Of a DNA stretch of 64,000 nucleotides, positions 35,650 to 43,061 are shown piece by piece (positions within the stretch are counted from its first letter, which is position 1; the number at the start of each line of letters is the position of its first letter). The stretch is from Anaerolineae bacterium (lineage in GTDB: Bacteria; Chloroflexota; Anaerolineae; Aggregatilineales; Phototrophicaceae): positions 25,319 through 89,318 of the forward strand of contig JAPKMO010000003.1 of assembly GCA_026645945.1 (NCBI GenBank), read 5' to 3'. Under the pieces are notes generated by a model that was given only the letters and a program-made list of their open reading frames with translations, searched no databases and was not told the DNA's origin. Both the position numbers and the translations under genes were made by a program.

Positions 35650-36156
35650 ATGCGTGCCGGTATGCGGATTATGGAAGTGGAATACCCGGTTCAGGGCGAG
35701 ATGCTGGCGATTGGCAGCACTGCGCCGGATTTTGCGCTGACGGCCAACGACTGGACAATCAAAACGCTGGCGGACTACGCCGGCAAGGTGAAAATCATCA
35801 GTGTTGTGCCGTCGCTAGATACGCGCGTGTGTTCGGCGCAGACGCACCGCTTCAACAAGGAAGCCAGCGACCTGGGTGAGTCGGTGGTAATTTTGACGGT
35901 GAGCGCTGATCTGCCTTATGCGCAGCGGCGCTGGTGCGGCGCGGAAGGCGTTGAGCGGGTGGTGACACTTTCTGACCACAAAACGATGGCCTTTTCCGAT
36001 GCTTATGGCGTTCACGTCAGCGATTTACGCATCTGCCAGCGCGCCTGTTTTGTGGTGGATCAAAACAACATCGTGCGGCACGCTGAATACATCCCGGTGA
36101 TCGGGAACGAAATCAACTTTGAAGCGGCGCTGGCGAAGGCGCGCGAACTGGTATAA
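35650..36156 (+). CDS. tpx: thiol peroxidase (Tpx type)
   Basis: About 168 residues; AAGGAG (35633-35638) serves either ATG 35641 or ATG 35650, and the second has the better spacing. Atypical 2-Cys peroxiredoxin that reduces H2O2 and alkyl peroxides with electrons from thioredoxin. The peroxidatic Cys lies in VPSLDTRVCSAQT and the resolving Cys in RRWCGAEGVERVVTLSD, spaced as in Tpx. A single gene with its own promoter, divergent from the DM13 gene. Confidence 0.93.
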   Translation: MRAGMRIMEVEYPVQGEMLAIGSTAPDFALTANDWTIKTLADYAGKVKIISVVPSLDTRVCSAQTHRFNKEASDLGESVVILTVSADLPYAQRRWCGAEGVERVVTLSDHKTMAFSDAYGVHVSDLRICQRACFVVDQNNIVRHAEYIPVIGNEINFEAALAKARELV

Positions 36157-36213
36157 AGCCTTGAACCGCAAGGGCGCAAAAAACGCCGGGATTAATTTTT
36201 AGGAGAGGACAAC

Positions 36214-37317
36214 ATGACGGATATTCGTCTGGAGCGGCTGGCGAATGTGCTGGTGGATTACTGCTGCGCGGTCAAGCCGGGCATGTGGGTGGGTATCCTG
36301 GGGGATGTGGTGACGCTGCCTGCGCTGCGCGCCGTTTACCGCGAGGTGCTGCGCTACGGCGGTTATCCGACCCTGTTCATCAGCGATGAGTGGATGACGC
36401 GCACGTTTTTGCGCGAGGCCAACGACGAGCAGATCGCCTGGCTCGACCCTTCGCAGACCCTTTATTACGAAAAGGCCGATATTTATATCCGCATCGGCTC
36501 CAGTAACAATACGCGGGCGATGACCAACATCAGCCCTCAACGAGTGCAGCAGGTAGCGGCGGCGCGCCGTTACTGGCTGGATACGCGCCTGGCGCGGGCC
36601 GCCGAAGGCACGTTCGAGTGGGTCGGCACGTGGTATCCCACCGAGGCCAGCGCCCAGGAAGCCAATATGAGCCTGGAGGAATACGAGGATTTCGTCTACG
36701 GCACGATGTTCTGTGACCACGACGACCCGGCGGGCGAGTGGCGCAAGCTGTCCGCCATGCAGCAGCACAAGGTGGACTGGCTGAAGGGCAAAAAACAGGT
36801 TCGGCTGCGCGGGCCGCATATTGATTTGGAGCTTTCAATTGATGGGCGCACGTTTGTCAACAGTGACGGCCACAAAAATATGCCCAGCGGCGAAATTTTC
36901 ACCGGGCCGGTGGAAGATTCGGTCAACGGTTGGGTGCGGTTTGATTATCCGAGCATCGTTTCCGGGCGGGCGGTGTCCGGCATCGAACTGAAATTCGAGA
37001 ACGGGAAAGTGGTGCAGGCGAAGGCCGAGGCCAACGACGACCTGCTGCAAGCGCAGTTGAATACCGACGCCGGCGCGCGCTACCTGGGCGAGTTCGCCAT
37101 CGGCACGAACTTCGGCATCAACCGCTTTACCGGCAATATCCTGTTCGATGAAAAAATCGGCGGCACGATTCACATGGCGGTCGGCAAGGGCTACCCGGAA
37201 ACCGGCAGCAAAAACGACAGCGCCGTCCACTGGGACATGATCTGCGACATGCGGAACGACAGCACCATCCACGTAGACGGTGAATTGTTTTACCAGAACG
37301 GCGCGTTCGTGGTGTAG
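36214..37317 (+). CDS. M29-family metalloaminopeptidase
   Basis: 367 residues. Cytoplasmic leucyl-type aminopeptidase of family M29 (AmpS, aminopeptidase T). The dinuclear metal site motifs are in the C-terminal domain: NMPSGEIFTGP, LGEFAIGTN, DEKIGGTIHMAVGKGY and SAVHWDMI. AGGAGAGG precedes the ATG. It is a free-standing gene flanked by degenerate short repeats on both sides (near 36165 and 37341). Confidence 0.93.
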   Translation: MTDIRLERLANVLVDYCCAVKPGMWVGILGDVVTLPALRAVYREVLRYGGYPTLFISDEWMTRTFLREANDEQIAWLDPSQTLYYEKADIYIRIGSSNNTRAMTNISPQRVQQVAAARRYWLDTRLARAAEGTFEWVGTWYPTEASAQEANMSLEEYEDFVYGTMFCDHDDPAGEWRKLSAMQQHKVDWLKGKKQVRLRGPHIDLELSIDGRTFVNSDGHKNMPSGEIFTGPVEDSVNGWVRFDYPSIVSGRAVSGIELKFENGKVVQAKAEANDDLLQAQLNTDAGARYLGEFAIGTNFGINRFTGNILFDEKIGGTIHMAVGKGYPETGSKNDSAVHWDMICDMRNDSTIHVDGELFYQNGAFVV

Positions 37318-37340
37318 GAGAAAAGCGTAACACAGCGACT

Positions 37341-37403
37341 CAAAGGCGCAGAGACACAGAGAAAGCCAAATGCAAAGGCGCGAAGGGGCAAAGACGCAGA
37401 GGG
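37341..37403 (+). repeat. degenerate GCAAAGGCGCAGAGACGCAGAG-type repeats
   Basis: Two imperfect copies, caaaggcgcagagacacagagaaag (37341-37365) and gcaaaggcgcgaaggggcaaagacgcagaggg (37372-37403). A partial copy (accgcaagggcgcaaa) lies upstream of the aminopeptidase at about 36164-36180. Purine-rich intergenic repeats of this kind occur in many environmental genomes; their role is unknown. Confidence 0.55.
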
Positions 37404-37456
37404 TAGGGCAAGGTATCGCCTCGCCCGCTGCCCAGACGCCGCTAAGAGGCGAGACG

Positions 37457-37465
37457 TGGTATACT
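37457..37465 (+). promoter_or_regulatory. extended -10 promoter before the TIR-FGE gene
   Basis: TGGTATACT is an extended -10 element (TGn plus TATACT at 37460-37465), 39 bases upstream of the TIR-FGE start codon. No good -35 is seen. Confidence 0.45.
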
Positions 37466-37503
37466 GGCGGGCAGCGCCTAACCGACTCTTACGGAAGTGA
37501 ATC

Positions 37504-38781
37504 ATGCGGCTGTTCATCAGTTATGCCCACGCTGACACGGGGCAGGTGAAGCAGATTGTAGACATCCTGCGCGTTGGGGGGCATGACCCCTGGTTTGACC
37601 ACAAGCTGCTGCCGGGGCAGGATTGGCAGGCCGAACTGCTGCGGGCGATCACCGTTTGCGATGCGTTTTTGTACGCTCTGACGCCGGAGTCGGTCGCTTC
37701 AGAGTGGTGCCAGTGGGAATTTGCCCAGGCGGTGCAGATGGGCAAGCCGGTCATCCCGGTGTTGATGCAGGCTAAAACCTCGCTGCCGGAAGCCATCAGC
37801 CGCTACCAGTACGCCGACTTCACCGACGGCCCGACGCCGCGCGGCGTGGCCCGGCTGCTGGGCGGTCTGCGCCTGGTGACGGTGGTTGTGCCGCGCCAGG
37901 ATGCGCCGCCCTCGCCGCTCAACCCGCAGGGGACGCCCGCGCAGGCAGTTCAACCTTCAGCCCCGGAAACCAGGGCGGGTTTGAAACCCGCCCCTGCGGC
38001 ATCCCCGTTGGTGCCGCCTGACCTGTCGGCCATCCTGCCGCCGCCGTTTGAATGGTGCGAAATCCCGGCGGGCTGGGTGACGCTGGAGGACGCCAGCGAG
38101 TATGGTAGCACGAAAGGCGGCAAGTTCCACGTCAGACGCTTCTGGATGGCGAAATACCCGCTCACCAACGCCCAGTACCGCGTTTTTGAAAACGATGAGG
38201 ACGGCTACCTGAACCCGGCCTGGTGGGATTATTCGGAGGCCGCGAAAACCTGGCGCGAAGAAAACCCCGCCCCGGCGGATACGGCTTTCCCCGGTGACGA
38301 TCTGCCCCGTACCAACGTGTGCTGGTACGAGGCGGCGGCCTTCTGCCGGTGGTTAACGGCGCGGGCTGTAGGGGCGCAAGGCCTTGCGCCCGCACAAATC
38401 ACCCTGCCCACCGAACAGCAGTGGCAGCGGGCGGCGCAGGGCGAGGATGGCCGGGTTTATCCCTGGGGGAACAACTTCGACAGGAAGCTGTGCAATACGG
38501 ATGAGAGCGGCATCAAAAAAACCACGCCGGTCACAAAGTATCCGGACGGCGCGTCGCCGTATGGGGTGCTGGAGTTGGCCGGCAACGTGTGGGAATGGTG
38601 CCTGACTGAATGGGGGACAGACGGGACCGGCCTGGAAGGTGATGCGCCCCGGGTGTTGCGCGGGGGTTCGTGGTTCACTTATCAGTACGATGCCCGTGCC
38701 GCCTACCGTAGCAGGTACTACCCGACCGATCGTAGCGGCAACTTCGGTTTTCGGGTGGTGTTGGGGGGCGTCCCTTCTTAA
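37504..38781 (+). CDS. TIR domain - formylglycine-generating-enzyme-like (FGE) fusion protein
   Basis: 425 residues. A bacterial TIR domain occupies about residues 1-125 (MRLFISYAHAD, WFDHKLLPGQDW, PESVASEWCQWEF). The likely NADase catalytic Glu is residue 72. A Pro/Ala linker (about 130-175) leads to an FGE-sulfatase (SUMF1/C-type-lectin-like) domain at about 178-421, with WMAKYPLTNAQYRVFEN, TEQQWQRAAQGEDGRVYPWGN, GNVWEWC and RVLRGGSW. It lacks an obvious transmembrane segment. The C-terminal stretch resembles the variable region of diversity-generating retroelement targets. Two perfect palindromes (37971-37996, 38372-38391) are embedded in frame. FGE-fold proteins fused to TIR are probably ligand sensors with an NAD-cleaving output; this is inference. 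Confidence 0.88.
   Translation: MRLFISYAHADTGQVKQIVDILRVGGHDPWFDHKLLPGQDWQAELLRAITVCDAFLYALTPESVASEWCQWEFAQAVQMGKPVIPVLMQAKTSLPEAISRYQYADFTDGPTPRGVARLLGGLRLVTVVVPRQDAPPSPLNPQGTPAQAVQPSAPETRAGLKPAPAASPLVPPDLSAILPPPFEWCEIPAGWVTLEDASEYGSTKGGKFHVRRFWMAKYPLTNAQYRVFENDEDGYLNPAWWDYSEAAKTWREENPAPADTAFPGDDLPRTNVCWYEAAAFCRWLTARAVGAQGLAPAQITLPTEQQWQRAAQGEDGRVYPWGNNFDRKLCNTDESGIKKTTPVTKYPDGASPYGVLELAGNVWEWCLTEWGTDGTGLEGDAPRVLRGGSWFTYQYDARAAYRSRYYPTDRSGNFGFRVVLGGVPS
37971..37996. repeat. palindromic repeat inside the TIR-FGE coding sequence
   Basis: CAGGGCGGGTTT-g-AAACCCGCCCCTG is a near-perfect palindrome in the linker between the TIR and FGE domains. It is read in frame as TRAGLKPAPA. Its sequence class matches the dispersed palindromes elsewhere in the window. 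Confidence 0.65.
38372..38391. repeat. 20-bp palindrome inside the FGE coding sequence
   Basis: GGGCGCAAGGCCTTGCGCCC is a perfect 20-bp palindrome inside the FGE-domain part. It adds the residues VGAQGLAPAQ between the usual AFCRWLTAR and ITLPTEQQW motifs, as if a mobile palindrome had been tolerated in frame. Confidence 0.65.
38659..38760 (+). other. candidate DGR-type variable region at the 3' end of the TIR-FGE gene
   Basis: Residues 386-419 read RGGSW-FTY-Q-YD-ARAAYR-SRYY-P-TD-R-SGNF-GFRVV. The residues that differ between framework positions are encoded by TTC ACT TAT, TAC GAT, AGC AGG TAC TAC, ACC GAT and AGC GGC AAC TTC. Nearly all of these could arise from AAC or AAT by adenine mutagenesis. 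This is the pattern of FGE-fold DGR targets. No template repeat is found nearby, and the framework residues are also common in ordinary FGE proteins. Confidence 0.45.
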
Positions 38782-38911
38782 TTGTTTTTGTACTCTGTTG
38801 AATCTAGCCTCTGGTACTCTGGCTGTCTGGAATCTGTCGTGAATCTCGCGCGGAGCGCGAGTCGCGCAAAAAACCGGCGGGGCGATTCGTATAGTCAAGC
38901 GCGCGGGGATA

Positions 38912-38935
38912 GACAGCGGGCTTAAGCCCGCTGTC
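38912..38935. repeat. 24-bp palindrome GACAGCGGGCTTAAGCCCGCTGTC
   Basis: Perfect 24-bp palindrome in the 296-base gap between the TIR-FGE gene and the sigma-factor gene. Its core differs by one base pair from the copies at 8115 and 58804. A second small hairpin TCGCGC-gga-GCGCGA lies at 38846-38860. The rest of the gap holds nothing I recognise. Confidence 0.75.
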
Positions 38936-39077
38936 CAGTCAGGATCAGGCACAGTCGGATGGCTTTATCCATCAGTCCGCGCTGAAGCCGGCGCGGGCGT
39001 CTGTTCAAAATTCCCCCAAAATGGAACTTTTCCCCTTTATCCGGCAACCAATCCTGTAGAGAGTCGAAGGAGGTTGG

Positions 39078-39632
39078 ATGGCCGAACATGACCCGGATGG
39101 CGGGCTGGTGGCGGCGATGGCGCGCGGCGAAACCTGGGCGCTGGACGACCTGTATGCCCGGCATGGCCGGCGGCTGCTGGCGTATCTGGCCGGGCTGCTG
39201 GACGACCGGCAGCTTGCCGAGGAAGTGCTGCAAGATGTGATGCTGGCGGCCTGGCGCGGCGCGGCGGGTTTTCGCGGCGAAAGCCGGGTGACGACCTGGC
39301 TGCTGGCGATTGCTCGGCGGCAGGCGTTGGGCGCGCTGCGGCGGCGTGCGGCGGCGGTCGTGCCGCTGGACGAGGACGCGCCGAAGGACGACAGCGGCGT
39401 GTTCAAACGGATCGAGCGGCAGGCTTCGCAGGATGCGGTGCGCGCGGCGCTGGAGTATCTGCCCGCCGACCAGCGCGAAACGCTGGAGCTGATCTTTTAC
39501 CACGAGCTGAGCGGGGCGGAAGCCGCTGGCGTGCTGGGCGTGCCGGAAGGCACGGTCAAGAGCCGCCTCAACCGCGCCAAAACCACGCTGCGCCGCTTGC
39601 TGCGTTTGAAGGAGGTGGGCCATGAATCGTAA
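39078..39632 (+). CDS. ECF-type RNA polymerase sigma factor
   Basis: 184 residues. Sigma region 2 at about residues 20-90 (LDDLYARHGRRLLAYLAGLLDDRQLAEEVLQDVMLAAWRG) and region 4 at about 118-172 (LPADQRETLELIFYHELSGAEAAGVLGVPEGTVKSRLNRAKTTLRRLL). An extracytoplasmic-function sigma factor that would be released by the membrane anti-sigma encoded next. A strong ribosome site (AAGGAGG) precedes the ATG. It overlaps the anti-sigma gene by 11 bases. Confidence 0.92.
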   Translation: MAEHDPDGGLVAAMARGETWALDDLYARHGRRLLAYLAGLLDDRQLAEEVLQDVMLAAWRGAAGFRGESRVTTWLLAIARRQALGALRRRAAAVVPLDEDAPKDDSGVFKRIERQASQDAVRAALEYLPADQRETLELIFYHELSGAEAAGVLGVPEGTVKSRLNRAKTTLRRLLRLKEVGHES

Positions 39633-40839
39633 ATTGTGGCATGAACTACTGGCTCAGTACCTCGCCGGTACGCTGTCCCCCGATGACCGCGCCGATTTTG
39701 ACCGCTGCCTGCAAGATGACGAAACCTGCCGGGACGAACTCCGTGAATGGCGAGCCATCGCGGCGGCGGTGAAGCAGGACGCCGACGCGCGGGTGGAGCA
39801 TGTGCCGCCGCTGCCGGCAGCTTTTTACGAGCGGTTGGGCGTTCAGCCTTCCGCTAACGGCTCTCTGCGACACGCAATGACCGATATGGAGGAGAGCATG
39901 ACTTCACTGGTTGGAAGTAAGAGTAAAGAGAAACGAAAACACGCTCAGGACCGGCCCGTGACGCTGGCGGCGGCGTTGGGGGCGCTGCTGCTGGGCGGGC
40001 TGGTGCTGCTGGCGAGCGGGGGGGGGCGCCCGCCCGGTGTGCCGCTGGCGAGCGTGATGGAGCAGGACTCAACACTTATGCCTCAAGATGTGGACATGAA
40101 CGGCATATACCTTACAGCAACGGCGCTGATTGTAGGGGCGACAGAGACGAAGGCGGCTGTGGACGCCAGCCCGACCCTGACTCCAACCGATACCTTTACG
40201 CCTGCGCTGGCTGTCCCCACGTTAGTGCCGTTCGCGACCGCGACGCCGCTCGCGGTACAGGCCATTGAGGTTCAGCCGACGGTTGTGCCGCCGGTGTCGG
40301 CCATGCAGCCCATCGTGGCTGCCCCGGCGCGGCTGGCGGGCGAGGCGCAGCTTCAGGTCAACATCCAGGAGGGCGGCGTACTGCTGTCGCCGGATGGGAT
40401 GCGCCTGGTGGTGCTGAGCGTTAACGGCGCGGCGCGGCTGCTGGACGCTGCGACGCTTGAACAGATCGAGTTGATCGTGCCAGCCGCGACGACCATCACG
40501 CACATGAGCTTCAGCCCGGACGGCGCGCTGCTGGCCGTCGGGCAGGCTGACGGAGATGTGCGCCTGCTAGATGCCCGCACGGGCGCGCAGCGGGATGTCG
40601 TCGAAGGCGATGGGTTGGTGTCCGGGCTGGCCTTCAGCGCCGACGGACAGATCGCCGTCATTCGCGGCGCCGGTGCGATCAATACCCTGTGGCTGTATGA
40701 TCTGGAAACCGGACGGCAGTCGGCGGTAATGGTCTATGATGTGCCGCTGGCAGGCGCGGCCTTCAGCCTCGACGGGTCGCAGATTATCGTCGGGACGCTG
40801 GATGGCCGGGTGCTGGTGCTGGCGCTTGGCGGGGAATAA
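39622..40839 (+). CDS. anti-sigma factor with extracellular WD40-like propeller
   Basis: 405 residues. The N-terminal anti-sigma-type helical domain covers about 1-70 (HELLAQYLAGTLSPDDRADFDRCLQDDETCRDELREW); the usual zinc-binding His-x3-Cys-x2-Cys is not intact. One transmembrane helix (about 112-130) and a Thr/Pro-rich linker (about 165-230) lead to a C-terminal WD40/YVTN-like propeller (about 235-405; FSPDGALLAVGQADGDVRLLDARTG, FSLDGSQIIVGTLDGRVLVLAL). The layout is that of a membrane sensor that holds the co-transcribed ECF sigma factor. The propeller is unusually short (three to four blades), so it may be incomplete or work as part of a larger assembly. Confidence 0.8.
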   Translation: MNRKLWHELLAQYLAGTLSPDDRADFDRCLQDDETCRDELREWRAIAAAVKQDADARVEHVPPLPAAFYERLGVQPSANGSLRHAMTDMEESMTSLVGSKSKEKRKHAQDRPVTLAAALGALLLGGLVLLASGGGRPPGVPLASVMEQDSTLMPQDVDMNGIYLTATALIVGATETKAAVDASPTLTPTDTFTPALAVPTLVPFATATPLAVQAIEVQPTVVPPVSAMQPIVAAPARLAGEAQLQVNIQEGGVLLSPDGMRLVVLSVNGAARLLDAATLEQIELIVPAATTITHMSFSPDGALLAVGQADGDVRLLDARTGAQRDVVEGDGLVSGLAFSADGQIAVIRGAGAINTLWLYDLETGRQSAVMVYDVPLAGAAFSLDGSQIIVGTLDGRVLVLALGGE

Positions 40840-40852
40840 AACGGCGGTACTG

Positions 40853-40882
40853 GTAGGGGAGGGTTTCTAAACCCTCCCCTAC
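40853..40882. terminator. bidirectional palindromic terminator
   Basis: GTAGGGGAGGGTTT-ct-AAACCCTCCCCTAC, a perfect 14-bp-arm palindrome between the convergent anti-sigma and uvrB genes. The T and A runs near the centre and the position suggest a terminator for both genes. It belongs to the same class of GC-rich dispersed palindromes as others in this window. Confidence 0.6.
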
Positions 40883-40887
40883 AACAA

Positions 40888-42912
40888 TTACCCGAACAGG
40901 ATGTTTTTTTCGGCCTCCTTGTCGGCCAGCGCGCCGCGCAGATCAAGCATCTGGTCGCGCAGGGCGGCGGCTTTCTCGAACTCAAGCGCCTGGGCGGCGG
41001 CCTTCATCTCGCGTTCCAGTTCTTTAATCATGCGGTGGATTTCGTCTTTGGGCAGTTCGGCCAGGTTCACGGTCCGCCCGGCTTCGGCTTTGGCGGCTTC
41101 GTCGCTCATGGCGCGCACGCGGTCGGTCAGGTCGCGCACCTGTTTGACAATGCTGGCCGGGGTGATGTTATGTTCGATGTTGTATCGCGCCTGGATGGCT
41201 CGGCGGCGGTTGGTTTCTTCGATGGCGCGTTTCATCGAGTCGGTCATGGTGTTGGCGTACAGGATCACCTTACCCTCGATGTGCCGCGCTGCCCGCCCGA
41301 TGTTCTGGATGAGCGCCTGCTCCGAACGCAGGAAGCCTTCTTTATCGGCATCCAGGATGGCAACCAGCGAGACTTCCGGCAGGTCAATACCTTCCCGCAG
41401 CAGGTTGATGCCCACCAGCACATCGTAGACGCCCAGGCGCAGATCGCGCAGGATTTCTACTCGTTCAATTGTTTCGATTTCAGCGTGCAGGTAATGGGCG
41501 CGGATGCCCATTTCGTTGATGTAACCGGCCAGTTCTTCGGCCATGCGCTGGGTGAGGGTGGTGATGAGCGCCCGCTGGCCTTTTTTGACGCGCAGCGCGA
41601 CTTCTTGCAGCAGGTCTTCGATCTGGCCTTCGACCGGGCGAACGAACACTTCCGGGTCGAGGACGCCGGTGGGCCGGATGATCTGCTGGACGGTCTTCTG
41701 GCTGATTTCGCGTTCCCAGGGGCCGGGCGTGGCGCTGGTGTAAATCGTCTGGCCCATACGCTTCTGGAATTCCTCGAAGCTTAATGGGCGGTTATCCAGC
41801 GCGCTGGGCAGGCGGAAGCCATAATCCACCAGCGTAATTTTGCGCTGGCGGTCGCCGTTAAACATGCCGCGCACCTGCGGGATGGTCATATGGCTTTCGT
41901 CGATCACCAGCAGGTAATCGTCCGGGAAGTAATCCAGCAGCGTCCAGGGCGGCGCGCCTGCCGGGCGCTGGTCGAGATGGCGCGAGTAGTTTTCGATGCC
42001 GGAACAGTAGCCGACTTCGCGGATCATCTCCAGGTCGTAGCGCGTGCGCTGTTCGAGCCGCTGCGCTTCCAGCAGTTGGCCCTGCTGCCTAAAAAATGCC
42101 AGCCGTTCCTCTAGCTCAGCTTCGATGTCGTGCAGCGCTTTCTTCAGCTTTTCGTCGTTGGTGATATACTGCTCCGCCGGCCAGATGGTGATGGCCTGGT
42201 GATCGGCCAGGATTTCGCCGGTCAGTGGGTCGAATTCGGTGATGCGCTCGACTTCATCGCCGAACAACTGGATGCGGTAGCCGGTTTCGCTGTAAGCCGG
42301 CACGACTTCCAGCGTATCGCCGCGCGCGCGGAACGTGCCGCGTTTGAGGTCCATATCGTTGCGGGAATACTGGATATGCACAAGCTGGCGCAGGATGGTA
42401 TCGCGCCGCATGTGCCGCCCGACATCTATGCGGATGGTGGACATGCGCCACGCTTCCGGGTCGCCGATGCCGTAGATGCACGATACCGACGCGACGATGA
42501 TTGTATCGCGCCGTGACGAGAGCGAGGCCATCGCCGACAGCCGCAGGCGGTCAATCTGTTCGTTGATGTCGGTTTCTTTTTCGATGTACAGGTCGCGTTT
42601 GGGGACGTAGGCTTCCGGCTGGTAATAGTCGTAGTAGCTGACGAAATATTCAACGGCGTTGCGCGGGAAGAATTCCTTGAACTCGGCGTACAGCTGCGCG
42701 GCCAGTGTTTTGTTGTGTGCCAGCACCAGGGTCGGGCGCTGAACCTGCTCGATGACGCGGGCGATGGAGTGGGTTTTACCCGTCCCGGTCGCCCCTAAAA
42801 GAACCTGATGGCGGAGTGATTGTTTAATGCCTTCCACCAGTTCTGCAATGGCCTGGGGTTGGTCGCCGGTGGGCTGAAATGGGGCTTCAACCTGGAATGG
42901 GGGCATATTCAC
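40888..42912 (-). CDS. uvrB: excinuclease ABC subunit B
   Basis: 674 residues, normal length. DNA-damage recognition and strand-opening subunit of nucleotide excision repair, working with UvrA and UvrC. Helicase motif I GATGTGKT (about residues 41-48), the [12 protein letters not shown] beta-hairpin region, motif DESHMTIPQ, motif [30 protein letters not shown] and the C-terminal UVR domain (about 635-670). A LexA-like box lies 11-24 bases upstream of the start codon, so SOS control is likely. Confidence 0.97.
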   Translation of the reverse strand: MNMPPFQVEAPFQPTGDQPQAIAELVEGIKQSLRHQVLLGATGTGKTHSIARVIEQVQRPTLVLAHNKTLAAQLYAEFKEFFPRNAVEYFVSYYDYYQPEAYVPKRDLYIEKETDINEQIDRLRLSAMASLSSRRDTIIVASVSCIYGIGDPEAWRMSTIRIDVGRHMRRDTILRQLVHIQYSRNDMDLKRGTFRARGDTLEVVPAYSETGYRIQLFGDEVERITEFDPLTGEILADHQAITIWPAEQYITNDEKLKKALHDIEAELEERLAFFRQQGQLLEAQRLEQRTRYDLEMIREVGYCSGIENYSRHLDQRPAGAPPWTLLDYFPDDYLLVIDESHMTIPQVRGMFNGDRQRKITLVDYGFRLPSALDNRPLSFEEFQKRMGQTIYTSATPGPWEREISQKTVQQIIRPTGVLDPEVFVRPVEGQIEDLLQEVALRVKKGQRALITTLTQRMAEELAGYINEMGIRAHYLHAEIETIERVEILRDLRLGVYDVLVGINLLREGIDLPEVSLVAILDADKEGFLRSEQALIQNIGRAARHIEGKVILYANTMTDSMKRAIEETNRRRAIQARYNIEHNITPASIVKQVRDLTDRVRAMSDEAAKAEAGRTVNLAELPKDEIHRMIKELEREMKAAAQALEFEKAAALRDQMLDLRGALADKEAEKNILFG

Positions 42913-42922
42913 GCTCGCTTTC

Positions 42923-42936
42923 GGAACGTTCGTTCG
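42923..42936 (-). promoter_or_regulatory. LexA (SOS)-like box before uvrB
   Basis: GGAACGTTCGTTCG has GAAC-N4-GTTC, matching nine of ten bases of the Gram-positive SOS box CGAAC-N4-GTTCG. It lies between a perfect minus-strand -10 (TATAAT, 42955-42950) and the uvrB start codon, where a bound repressor would block transcription. Confidence 0.6.
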
Positions 42937-43061
42937 AGTGGGTGGAGCGATTATAGTGTAAATTCGGCCTGTCGAACAGGTACAGTTTCATTGCGGTTCT
43001 GGTCGAAATTCTGTACTCTTAAATCAAACATGGGTTGGATTGTTGGAAAAGGCAGGCTCTG

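Noticed and set aside
38782-39077. Template repeat or reverse transcriptase of a diversity-generating retroelement downstream of the TIR-FGE gene
   Set aside because: I looked for an adenine-rich near-copy of 38659-38760 and for a reverse transcriptase ORF here and in the rest of the window and found none.
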